Assembly: GCA_030680805.1 (NCBI GenBank)
Contig: JAUXUK010000073.1
Location: forward strand, 1-64,000
Reading direction: 5' to 3'
Length of the DNA stretch: 64,000 bases
Source of the DNA: Sulfuritalea sp.
GTDB lineage: Bacteria; Pseudomonadota; Gammaproteobacteria; Burkholderiales; Rhodocyclaceae
The notes under the pieces are model-generated. The model saw only the letters and a program-made list of their open reading frames with translations, did no database searches and was not told where the DNA came from. Shown one piece after another: positions 1 through 9,011 of the stretch (the stretch's first letter is position 1; the number at the start of each line of letters is the position of its first letter). Position numbers and translations under genes: made by a program.

Positions 1-156
1 CATCACTTCCGATTTGACGGCGAGCAGTTTGCTGGTGCCGTCGGCCCGTTTGGCCGACAGCGTGCCCGACAGATGCGTGATCTGCCCCGCCGTGGCGGCT
101 TGTGCCACCGGCGCCCAGAGGAGGCCGAGGGCCAGTGCGGCGAAAATTGTTCGCAT
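1..156 (-). CDS. FecR-domain-like exported protein, N-terminal part only (runs off the window start)
   Basis: Reverse-strand translation MRTIFAALALGLLWAPVAQAATAGQITHLSGTLSAKRADGTSKLLAVKSEV: signal peptide followed by FecR-like start; lies 2 nt after the tpsA stop. Absent from the ORF track because truncated. Confidence 0.6.
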   Translation of the reverse strand, partial: MRTIFAALALGLLWAPVAQAATAGQITHLSGTLSAKRADGTSKLLAVKSEVM

Positions 157-158
157 TT

Positions 159-3100
159 CTAGAATCCTCCGCACTGGACTATTTTCTTGGCGGCTGCCTT
201 GTCATCTTTCTTTTCGTCCTTGGCTTGGTCCGGCTTGTCCTTGTCCTCGTCGTCGCAGCCGAAGCTGCCTGGCGTGCAGCTGGCTTTCTTGCCCGGATCC
301 GGCTTGCTGGGCGGTGGCGGCGGGTTCGGATCGGTATCCGGCCCTCTGCACAGCGCCGGACTGATGGCGCACAGATCACTCGCCACGTTGGCATAGGTGA
401 CGTTGAGCCCCGCCCCCGCCGTTGCCGGCGTGCTGGAATTCACCGCGAAGAAGCCGCTGCCACCCACCACCGTCGTGGTGGTTTCGATGCCGTCAATCAC
501 GATCCCGCCCGCGCTGCGGCCGGTGAACGCCAAGTGGGTGGTGCCCACCACTTGTGTGCCAATGTCGGACATGACATAGGATGGATCGTAACCCGGGGTG
601 CCGTCATTCATGATCAGCTTCGAGCTGCCGCCCAGCAGGTCGAGATACACGTCGTTGGCGGCGTAGATGTGTCCGCCGTTGTTGAGCTTGATGTCGCCGC
701 CCACGGCAATGCTGGCGTCGGGGAAGTAGGGGCTCATCTTGGTATAGCCGGCCCAGATATGGGCGTCATAGCTCGCGTCGTAGCCGGTAAGCTTGAGATT
801 GCCTCCCACCAGCATTTCCAGATCGCCCGCGATCGTACGGATATAGCTGGAGCCATACATGTGGCCCAGAATATTGACGTCTCCGGTGACCACGGCCAGC
901 AGTTGGTTGTTGGCGGTAATGCCGCCCGAGCCGCCGACAGTACCGACATTCAGGGTACCCGCCCCCAGAACGACATTCTGCGCCGTGACAAAGCCGCCAG
1001 AGGCGCTGCCGATGTTGATCACGCCGCCGCCCATGGCAACATCGCCCGTGGTCGTGATCGTACTGTTGACGTTGATTGTCGCGCCACCCAGGGCGATGTG
1101 GTTGACGCCGCCGGCCAGAGAGTTGTTCATGTTGAGCGTGCCGACCGCGACCATTCCGATCTTGCCATTGCCGCCCGTGTTGAAGGTGCCGCCGTTGTAA
1201 TTGAGGTCGCCACCACTGAGGAAACCGAGCGTCCCGCCATACAAGGCGGTGAGGGAGTACGGCGCCGTGGAGTACGTCGTATCGTTGTAGAACTTGGCGC
1301 TGGTGTTGGCCGATGCGCTGTCGTTGAGGATGACGGAAGACGGCGTTCCGCCGGAATTGCGAATGTAGATGCCGCCACTGGCGCCGCCCGAAACGCTGCC
1401 CACGATATTGCCCGAGGTGACCGTGTCGGCACTGATGGCGAGACTGCCCGCGGTACCGCCGCTGGTGCTGTACAGGCTGACGCTGCCGGCCGTGATGTTG
1501 GTTGTCAGGCCGTTGTTGTCGTGGATATCGTAGAGCGCGGAGATCGTCGAACTGCCGGTGCCGGAATTGATGGTGCCGAGGCCGACGCTCTGACCGTTGA
1601 AGGTGATCGTCTGATTGGTCGTCGTGGCATTCACGTTACCGACACGATTCTCGAAGCTGATCAGGCCGATGGTGCCCGACAAGGCCAGCGTGTTCAGGTA
1701 GTCGGTGGTGATCTGGCCTTCAGTGGTCAACGCCTGCGTGATGTTCCCGGGGCCGGTAACATTCAGCGATAGCGAGCCGCCGTTGAATCGACCGGTGCCG
1801 ACGGCGCCCTTGCCCAGGGCGAGCCCTCCGTATGCATTGATGGTCACCGCGCCGCCGGCAGAGCTACCAATGCGGTCCGCCAGCGCGGTCGAGCTTGTCA
1901 ATGACACGCTTGAGGCGTTGATCGTCATGTTGACTGGCGTGTTACGCACCCCGCCAATCGCCGCGAATGATCCGCCATTGGCGCCCATGGGGCCACCGGC
2001 CAGCGTCAGAGTGGTGCCCGCGGTAACGCTCATGTTCGCCAGGCTCCCCTTGTCTGAACCGATGATGGCGGGGTTGAACCAGATGAAGTTGTCCGGCAAC
2101 GGGACACCATAGGCCGGACTACCGATTGCACCGGCCGCCGTACCTCCGGTGAGGCTGATTGCTCCGGTCGCAACGACTGTGACGGCGTTGCCGCCACCGA
2201 TATACGCGCCGCCGTAGTTGGCGTTACCGCCACTGAGAGAGATGCTACCGGCGGTCAGGCTAAGGTTCCCGTCGGCGCCGATTCCGGCATCATTGCTTAC
2301 ATACGCGTTGGGGCCAAAGTACGCGCCACCGCTGGATCCGCCGACAATGGTCACCGCTCCGGTGGCAACCACTGTCGAGTTCGCTTTCGATTCGATGCCA
2401 GCCCAGTTGCCGTTGCCCCCGCCGCCACCAGTAATGTCGATCGACGTGGCGCTGATAGTCTGGGCGCCGGTGCTGCGAATCTGGGCTTCGTTGTGCGTTG
2501 CGCAGGTGGCGCAAATCAGCGTTTGGGTCGGTCCGCCGTAATCGTTGTACGACGAGCCACCGTAGGTTGCGGTGCCGGTACCGGCCACCAACGAAATGGC
2601 CAGGCTGCCGCTGGTCTTGGTGATGCTCTGGGTACCGCCGGCCTCGATCCGGGCCGCATTGCCGCCATACGTCGTATTGTTGTCGCTACCCTGCAACTGG
2701 AGCGTGTTTGCGGCGCTGCCGTTGAAAGTGATGACTTGGGAACCATAGGTGGAAAGCCGTGCTTCACCGTTGGTCGAAATCAGCTGCAGGCTGCTGTTTG
2801 CGGCGCCGGTGCCCAACGTGACTGTCTGATTGCCTTGGGAAATCAAGCGCGCTGGTCCCGTTACGGCGTTGATGTTCAGGGATTGCGCTGCCACATTCAT
2901 GGTTCCACCGGAACTGACCGTGGCGTCCGTGAGCGTGATGCCATTGCCGGACTTCAGCGTCATGCCGCCGCCGGAGGAGACTTGGCCACCAGTGATCTGG
3001 AGCAATCCCGAACCCGCCGTCACGCCGGGTATGGCGATATTCGAGTCCCAGCCGGCACCCAATGTCACAGAGCCGCCAAAAGAGACGTTACCGGCGAAAC

Positions 3101-5438
3101 TGATATTTCCTGTCGCCCACCATTCGACGTTACCAAGGTAGGTAGCGACGGGTATCACCCAGTTCTTGTTGGCGCCGGCGTCGCCCTTGAAAAATTTGGT
3201 ATTGGCAAAGGTGTTGGCACCCGTGAAATTCAGCGTACCGAGCTCGGGAGCAAGAACCTCCAGCCCGCCGCTGGTCGAGACGTTGTTGAACGTAGTGGTG
3301 TTGGAAGTCGAACCGGATGTGCCGATCTGAATGCGCTTGGGACCGCTGACGCCAACGATGGAAGCACCATCGAACTTGGATTGGCCGGCGTGCTGCTCCA
3401 AGAGCGTCAGGGCATAGGATGCGGACGAGTTCAGGTTGATCGTCCCCATCGCCACGTCCAGATGCTGCATGCTCAAGGCGGCGCTGCCGTTGATGTTCAG
3501 TATGCCGCCCGATCCCTGCGAAAAGCGCGCCTCCCACGAGGTGGGCGTATTGACGTTGATGGTGCCGGCGTTGTTGAGCGGGCCATTCTGGGGCCCGCTA
3601 TCGCTCAGGAAAGACCAGTTGAAGGACGAGCCGAGGTTCAGCACGCCGCCGCTCTTGTTGTTGAAGGCAGCGTAATAACCGGCCGTTTCGAGATCGAAAT
3701 AGGACTCGCCGGACAGGTTGACCGTGCCGAAGTTTTCCCAGGTCTTTGTGACCGGTCCGGGAAGAACCATCGCTGCCGACGCGGCGCTGGTGGCGTTGAA
3801 GCCACTGAACGTGAGCGTGGCGCCCGATTGCACTTCAACCTTGCGATTGGTCGCCGGATCGAAGTTGACCGTCAGCGGACTGTTGGCGGCGGTTGTCTGG
3901 AACGTCGTGCCGCCACCAATGAACTTGATGTCGTTGTCGGCCACTAGCGTCAGCGTGCGTGCCGCTCCCGACCCGTTGTTGATAAAGATCGCGCCGCCGG
4001 CGCCTGCAGAAGCGTCGAAGGTGATGTCGCCACCGCCGTAGCCTGCGCTGCTGGTGGTGATGGTGATGGAGTTGCTCGCCAGATTGGCGTTGATGTCGTA
4101 GTCACTTAGCGTAGCCGTCGAGCCGCCGCCGTTGTCGAAAATCGAGCCCGTGAAGGTTGCGCCACCGTAAGAGGCGGAATGCACTATGGTGATGTCGGTC
4201 GGGTCGAGCAGCCAGGTCCCGATCGATCCGTTTGGCGCGGCGGTGCTGACTTCAATGCCGGACACGTCCAGATAGCGCTTGCCTGAGGTTTCCACGAAGC
4301 CGCCGTTGCCGCCACTCGCTCCGCCTTTGGCCGAGATGGTGCCGTAGGCCCGCGTCGTGTCATCGGCCCAGACAATCACCGTACCGCCATCGCCGACTTT
4401 TGTAGCGTCGGCTTTCAGCGTGGCGTCGGGGCCGAAGTAGGTGATGTTGGCGTTCTGGATGTCGGGATTCTTGCCCTGGTAGTCGCCGCCAACCTTGATC
4501 GTGCCGCCACCATTGACGCCGCTCGCATCGATTGAGGCGTTGTCCATCACCGCAACACGATTGCCGAGAACTTCGACGCTGCCGCCTCTGGTACCGGTCG
4601 TGATGATGCGGCCGTTGCCGTCGACGTAGGCGTCCTGGCTGGCCTTGAGGAATATCCGCCCGCCGTCGGCTACGACGCTGCTGGCATTCAGCGTGCCGCT
4701 GTTCCTGACGATGACGCCGGCGATGCCGATGCGCCCGGCTTCCGCCGTGATGGTGCCGAGGTTGGTGCTGTTGCCGGCCGCACCAGTGATGTCGACCTTG
4801 ACGCCGGGCAGGGCGCTGTCGATCAGGCTCACAGTGGCGCCCGCAGCCAGTATCGTTTCGCCCTGCGGCGTGGTGATGATGCCTTCGTTGCTGACGTTGC
4901 TGCCGATGAGATAGACGCTACCGCCGGCAGGCGTCGTTATTTCGCCCTGATTGATGACGTCTTTGGCCGACCCGTCATTGACGAACAGGTTGCGCCCGGC
5001 GAGGAAGTCGGCGTTGGTGATGTTGAGCGTGCTGGCGACAAAGCCGGCGACATCGACCCGGCCACCCCCGCCGACCATGATGCCGGCGGGGTTCACCAGC
5101 CAGACGCGGCCATTGGAACTCAAGGTGCCGTAGATCGCCGTCGGGTCATTCAGGACCCGGTTGAGAACACTGGAGGAGGCAGAGGTCTGGGCGAAATGGG
5201 TGGTCTCGCCAGCCTTGATGGAGAACTTGTCCCAGTTGATGATGGCGCCGTTGCTGTTGGTCACCGTCAGGACGTTGCCGACCTGGTTGAAGGTGGCGGA
5301 TCCATTGACCACGGTGGGATTTACCGGGTTGGACAGGACAGGGGCGGCGAGGAAGCACGCGGCGACGGCAGCGACACCCAGACGAACGGGGGTGGACAGC
5401 CGGGAACTGTGCTTGCGGGAAGGATTGTTCTGGTTCAT
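159..5438 (-). CDS. Two-partner secretion exoprotein (filamentous haemagglutinin N-terminal TPS domain, repetitive beta-helix body)
   Basis: Signal peptide, TPS domain motifs (NSNGAIINWDKFSI, VWLVNPAGIMVGGGGRVDVAGFVAS), long Gly/Ser/Thr/Asn-rich repeats, 1759 aa; adjacent TpsB transporter. Confidence 0.93.
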   Translation of the reverse strand: MNQNNPSRKHSSRLSTPVRLGVAAVAACFLAAPVLSNPVNPTVVNGSATFNQVGNVLTVTNSNGAIINWDKFSIKAGETTHFAQTSASSSVLNRVLNDPTAIYGTLSSNGRVWLVNPAGIMVGGGGRVDVAGFVASTLNITNADFLAGRNLFVNDGSAKDVINQGEITTPAGGSVYLIGSNVSNEGIITTPQGETILAAGATVSLIDSALPGVKVDITGAAGNSTNLGTITAEAGRIGIAGVIVRNSGTLNASSVVADGGRIFLKASQDAYVDGNGRIITTGTRGGSVEVLGNRVAVMDNASIDASGVNGGGTIKVGGDYQGKNPDIQNANITYFGPDATLKADATKVGDGGTVIVWADDTTRAYGTISAKGGASGGNGGFVETSGKRYLDVSGIEVSTAAPNGSIGTWLLDPTDITIVHSASYGGATFTGSIFDNGGGSTATLSDYDINANLASNSITITTSSAGYGGGDITFDASAGAGGAIFINNGSGAARTLTLVADNDIKFIGGGTTFQTTAANSPLTVNFDPATNRKVEVQSGATLTFSGFNATSAASAAMVLPGPVTKTWENFGTVNLSGESYFDLETAGYYAAFNNKSGGVLNLGSSFNWSFLSDSGPQNGPLNNAGTINVNTPTSWEARFSQGSGGILNINGSAALSMQHLDVAMGTINLNSSASYALTLLEQHAGQSKFDGASIVGVSGPKRIQIGTSGSTSNTTTFNNVSTSGGLEVLAPELGTLNFTGANTFANTKFFKGDAGANKNWVIPVATYLGNVEWWATGNISFAGNVSFGGSVTLGAGWDSNIAIPGVTAGSGLLQITGGQVSSGGGMTLKSGNGITLTDATVSSGGTMNVAAQSLNINAVTGPARLISQGNQTVTLGTGAANSSLQLISTNGEARLSTYGSQVITFNGSAANTLQLQGSDNNTTYGGNAARIEAGGTQSITKTSGSLAISLVAGTGTATYGGSSYNDYGGPTQTLICATCATHNEAQIRSTGAQTISATSIDITGGGGGNGNWAGIESKANSTVVATGAVTIVGGSSGGAYFGPNAYVSNDAGIGADGNLSLTAGSISLSGGNANYGGAYIGGGNAVTVVATGAISLTGGTAAGAIGSPAYGVPLPDNFIWFNPAIIGSDKGSLANMSVTAGTTLTLAGGPMGANGGSFAAIGGVRNTPVNMTINASSVSLTSSTALADRIGSSAGGAVTINAYGGLALGKGAVGTGRFNGGSLSLNVTGPGNITQALTTEGQITTDYLNTLALSGTIGLISFENRVGNVNATTTNQTITFNGQSVGLGTINSGTGSSTISALYDIHDNNGLTTNITAGSVSLYSTSGGTAGSLAISADTVTSGNIVGSVSGGASGGIYIRNSGGTPSSVILNDSASANTSAKFYNDTTYSTAPYSLTALYGGTLGFLSGGDLNYNGGTFNTGGNGKIGMVAVGTLNMNNSLAGGVNHIALGGATINVNSTITTTGDVAMGGGVINIGSASGGFVTAQNVVLGAGTLNVGTVGGSGGITANNQLLAVVTGDVNILGHMYGSSYIRTIAGDLEMLVGGNLKLTGYDASYDAHIWAGYTKMSPYFPDASIAVGGDIKLNNGGHIYAANDVYLDLLGGSSKLIMNDGTPGYDPSYVMSDIGTQVVGTTHLAFTGRSAGGIVIDGIETTTTVVGGSGFFAVNSSTPATAGAGLNVTYANVASDLCAISPALCRGPDTDPNPPPPPSKPDPGKKASCTPGSFGCDDEDKDKPDQAKDEKKDDKAAAKKIVQCGGF

Positions 5439-5553
5439 TGGAAACTCCGAGTGCGGGACAGCCGCACACTTATCCGATATTTATAGCCGAAAACCACTTG
5501 TGCTTCAGGGAATAAGTCACACCCGGAGCGAACGAATGCCCTTGCTTCAGAAC

Positions 5554-7263
5554 TCAGAAGCCGAAGGCAAGGCCGAAGTGGCCGCGGATATTGCCGTCGA
5601 GCGCGATATTCGGCGCGCCATTTGGCCATTGGCCGTCCATCACCCGCGCGACATCGAAGCGAACGCTGACATCTTTCTTGATGTTGTAGCGCACGCCGAC
5701 GCCCAGCGAGGCAATATTGACATGCTGGTTAACCGACGGGTTGAGGTTGTAACCCTCTGCCGTATCGTAGAAAACCAGCCATTTGAGGTTTCCCTCCAGA
5801 CCCAGTTTTGGCGCAATGTCCGGCGAATAGACCTCGAAATTGGCGAAATAGCCGCGATCGGAGGCCACCGCGCGCTCGAGGAAACCGCGCACGGCATTTG
5901 ACCCTGCCAGGCCGAGGCGCTCGCCGGCGGGCAATGCGTTGTTGGCGTGCTGCCCGCTCGCCGCAACGCGCAGCAGCCATTCGCCAGCCACCGCAGCGGC
6001 ATAGCTGCCACCAAAGCGCAGCGCGGCAAATTGATCCTTGGTCTGGTAGCCCGATGCCGCCGAGTAGCGATCCGTGCCGCCGGCAGCGGGCGCGGCAGGC
6101 GCGAAGGTGAAACGGCTGCCCATCGGGAACAAATGATGCACGATGCCGACGTTGAAATCGATGACTTCACCCGGCTTTTGCCACTGGCCACTGTAAGTGG
6201 CGGTTACCGGCCGGAAGGTGTGCGGCGTGCAACCCGCTCCGCCAAAGACCGTGGGGACGCCGGCAACTGTGCAGCGGCTGTTCAAATATTTGTAGTCAAA
6301 TCCAAGGACCAGCTTCGACGTGAATTCTCCGGCGCGCGGAAAAATATGGTTGTAACGCAGGCCGAACACTTCACCCTTGCCGTTGATCCCGAGCCCCCCG
6401 CCGAGGGTCGGCGAACTGGCCGGCGTATCGGTGCTTGAGTTGGCGTAGATGAAGTCAATGCTGTCGCCCAGCGAATACAGAGGCAGGCGATAGCCAACGC
6501 TGAAAATGTCAACCTTCACGCCGTTGCCATCGTGCCCCGGAATGATCCGGTTGCCAAGAATCTTCATGCCGCCCGGAGGGTCTAACGCCGTCGTGTAGGC
6601 TAGCGTCAGCACCTGGTCGCTGTTGCCCAGATTCGCGTTCTGGTAGGAAATGCCGAGCCGATGCTTGCCGCTGGCCTTGGTGCCGGTGTTGTCCAGGGTT
6701 ACGGTGACGCGCTCGGGGTTTTCTTCCTTGACCTCGACCTTGACGTCGACCTTGCCTTCTTCTTCGCTGACGCCGAGCGTTACCTCAACCTGCTTCGCCG
6801 GATTCTCGTTGGTCAACTGGACGTTTTCGGAAAGCTGGCGCATGTTCGGCGCCGCACCTTCCTTCAGATTGGGCAGGCTGGCGCGGACGTTTTCGTTGTT
6901 GAAATACTTGTTGCCGGTAATGGTGACCTTGCCCACCACGCCTTCACTGACCTGCAGCTTGACGACGCCGCTGGTGAGCTCCTGCTCCGGCACATAGACC
7001 TGCACGGTGCCAAAGCCGAGACGGCGGTAGTCGCCCTCGAGGGCTTCCAAGGCCTTTTGCACATCACCATAATTCTTGCGGCGGCCGACAAAAGGCGCCA
7101 CCAGTTCCTGCGTCCGTTGCGCCGGCAGAATCGAATTGCCTTCGATCTGGAAACGCACAATGTCGAAACTGCTGTCCTGCGCATAGGCATGATTGAGCGA
7201 TCCGGCCGCCACAATAGTAGCGGCGGCAGCCAGTAGTTTGGCTATCGCCTTCCTCATAAACAA
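5554..7263 (-). CDS. ShlB/FhaC/HecB-family outer membrane transporter (TpsB)
   Basis: Signal peptide, POTRA-like N-terminus, C-terminal beta-barrel ending in GHFGLAFGF; immediately upstream of tpsA. Confidence 0.92.
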   Translation of the reverse strand: MFMRKAIAKLLAAAATIVAAGSLNHAYAQDSSFDIVRFQIEGNSILPAQRTQELVAPFVGRRKNYGDVQKALEALEGDYRRLGFGTVQVYVPEQELTSGVVKLQVSEGVVGKVTITGNKYFNNENVRASLPNLKEGAAPNMRQLSENVQLTNENPAKQVEVTLGVSEEEGKVDVKVEVKEENPERVTVTLDNTGTKASGKHRLGISYQNANLGNSDQVLTLAYTTALDPPGGMKILGNRIIPGHDGNGVKVDIFSVGYRLPLYSLGDSIDFIYANSSTDTPASSPTLGGGLGINGKGEVFGLRYNHIFPRAGEFTSKLVLGFDYKYLNSRCTVAGVPTVFGGAGCTPHTFRPVTATYSGQWQKPGEVIDFNVGIVHHLFPMGSRFTFAPAAPAAGGTDRYSAASGYQTKDQFAALRFGGSYAAAVAGEWLLRVAASGQHANNALPAGERLGLAGSNAVRGFLERAVASDRGYFANFEVYSPDIAPKLGLEGNLKWLVFYDTAEGYNLNPSVNQHVNIASLGVGVRYNIKKDVSVRFDVARVMDGQWPNGAPNIALDGNIRGHFGLAFGF

Positions 7264-7296
7264 ATCCCCAATAAAATCATGTAGAAATCGACTGAC

Positions 7297-7376
7297 AGCT
7301 AATGTTGTTTCTAATTATGGGCAAAGCTAGCAGCTTCCAAGTTTATCAGCAATGCTGCAGCACGCAAACATTAGCT
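7297..7376. promoter_or_regulatory. Perfect 10-bp inverted repeat AGCTAATGTT / AACATTAGCT upstream of tpsB
   Basis: agctaatgtt 7297-7306 and aacattagct 7367-7376, in the AT-rich region before the tpsB start. Confidence 0.4.
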
Positions 7377-7532
7377 TGAACAAGGGAAAACGTTGCTCGC
7401 GCGCAACATTCGCGGCACACAGCGAGCATGCCAGCATACTCCCATCCGCGACAGAGAAAAATACAGAAATCGCCCTATTTTGACTACCGGCGAACCAGTA
7501 CCGGAATCAGCTCCGCTCGTGAAGCAATTTTC

Positions 7533-8567
7533 TCAGCGCGACGCCGCCCGATCACGCGGCACTGGGCGGATCCCCCGTGCGGCAAGGCTGGTCAGCGTGT
7601 CATCGAGCCGAAGATGCAGGGAATCCTGTCCTGCCGGCGACAGGCCCCAGGAAAAACGTGGCGCCTTGTGCAGGGTCATGCCGGCAGCGATACCCGCCAT
7701 CAGCGCCAGGGCCGTGCTGGCGAGTAGGCGACGCTGAGCGGATGTCAGGCGAGGCCTCGGCGGTCGCTGGTCGGTTGCCGTATCAAGCGGTCGCGCGGCG
7801 GTCTCAGCGGCCGCGAGCGCGTCAGCGATCTTCTGATGACTGGCTGCCGCGGCAGCGGCCTGTGCTTCAGCCGCCATGCGCTCGGCCCGAGCCATGCTCG
7901 CCTCGTGCTCGGCTTCGAGACGCACGGCAGCCGCGTGACCGGCCTCGGTTTCCTTCTCGGAACGACGCAGCGCTTCCCGCGCCGCCTCTTTTTCCGCGGC
8001 CATGCACGACAGCGCCGCAGCTTCCGCTACCTGCTCGGCACGCAGCTTGTCATTCGCCAGATTCGCCGCGCGTCGCTCTGCGTCGGCGCGCTCGCGGGCT
8101 AGCCGGGCGAGTTCTTCCTGCTTCCTGGCGCGGGCCGTCGCGGCGATGGCAAGTTCAGACGCCGCGAATTCGTGGCGCTGGGCATCCGCCAGTGCGCGTT
8201 GCTCGGCTTCGACTCGTGTGCGCAGCGCGACTTCGGCAAGACGTTCGACATGCGCCTGCTGCGCGGCCGCAGCCTCGGCGGCGGCCTCGGCGGCGGCGCG
8301 GCTGATGGCATGTTCTGCAGCCAGGCCATCGGCCTGCAGCCGCCGTTGCGCCGCAGCGGCTTGCTCGGTGGCTTGCGCCAGCCTCGACTCGGCGGCGGCG
8401 CGGGCCCGCTCTTCAGCCCCGGCGCGCGCCAGTGCACCGGCCTCGGCGGCCCGTTCGCCGTCCGTCGCGTTGGCCGCGGCGATCGCATCACTCGCGGCGC
8501 GCTGCTGGCGTTGCCGCTCTACATCCATCAATCCCGTCAAGATAGTGCTCAAGTCGATGCTCCCCAT
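7533..8567 (-). CDS. Hypothetical Ala/Arg/Glu-rich coiled-coil protein with a C-terminal-half TM helix
   Basis: 344 aa ORF with heptad-like AEAAA repeats, TM segment LLASTALALMAGIAAGM. Confidence 0.5.
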   Translation of the reverse strand: MGSIDLSTILTGLMDVERQRQQRAASDAIAAANATDGERAAEAGALARAGAEERARAAAESRLAQATEQAAAAQRRLQADGLAAEHAISRAAAEAAAEAAAAQQAHVERLAEVALRTRVEAEQRALADAQRHEFAASELAIAATARARKQEELARLARERADAERRAANLANDKLRAEQVAEAAALSCMAAEKEAAREALRRSEKETEAGHAAAVRLEAEHEASMARAERMAAEAQAAAAAASHQKIADALAAAETAARPLDTATDQRPPRPRLTSAQRRLLASTALALMAGIAAGMTLHKAPRFSWGLSPAGQDSLHLRLDDTLTSLAARGIRPVPRDRAASR

Positions 8568-8642
8568 TCCGGATCAGGATTCAAGCAGCCGGTCGTCGCA
8601 GCCTAACCCAGACCCGGCACGGGCCGAAGGTAGAATAAGCCA

Positions 8643-9011
8643 ATGGAAATAGCTCAAACCCACAGCCAAACCCTGCTCGTTTTCACCAACCTGCCGGACG
8701 AAGCCAGTGCCCACGTTCTGGCCGCGGCGCTGGTGGGTGACCGCCTCGCGGCCTGCGTCAATGTGCTGGCGCCTTGCCGCTCCGTCTATCGATGGCAGGG
8801 CGCGATCGAAAACGCGACGGAAATTCCTCTGCTGATCAAGACCACGGCAGCGCGCTACCCGGCGCTCGAGGCCGCGATCCGCGCCCGCCATCCTTATGAA
8901 CTTCCCGAGATCATCGCGGTCCCACTGGCCCATGGCTTGCCGGAATATCTGGACTGGCTGGCCACCGAAACCCTTGCCGAACACCCTGACGGGAACCCCC
9001 TTACATGCTGA
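8643..9011 (+). CDS. cutA: Divalent-cation tolerance protein CutA
   Basis: LVFTNLPDEASAHVLAAALVGDRLAACVNV...YRWQGAIENATEIPLLIKTTAARYPALEAAIRARHPYELPEIIAVP. Confidence 0.95.
   Translation: MEIAQTHSQTLLVFTNLPDEASAHVLAAALVGDRLAACVNVLAPCRSVYRWQGAIENATEIPLLIKTTAARYPALEAAIRARHPYELPEIIAVPLAHGLPEYLDWLATETLAEHPDGNPLTC

Noticed and set aside
102-3947. Long + strand ORFs 102-1772 and 2493-3947 opposite tpsA
   Set aside because: Antisense shadows of the TPS exoprotein: composition is His/Arg/Val/Gly-rich with no recognisable domain, and tpsA is a strong call.
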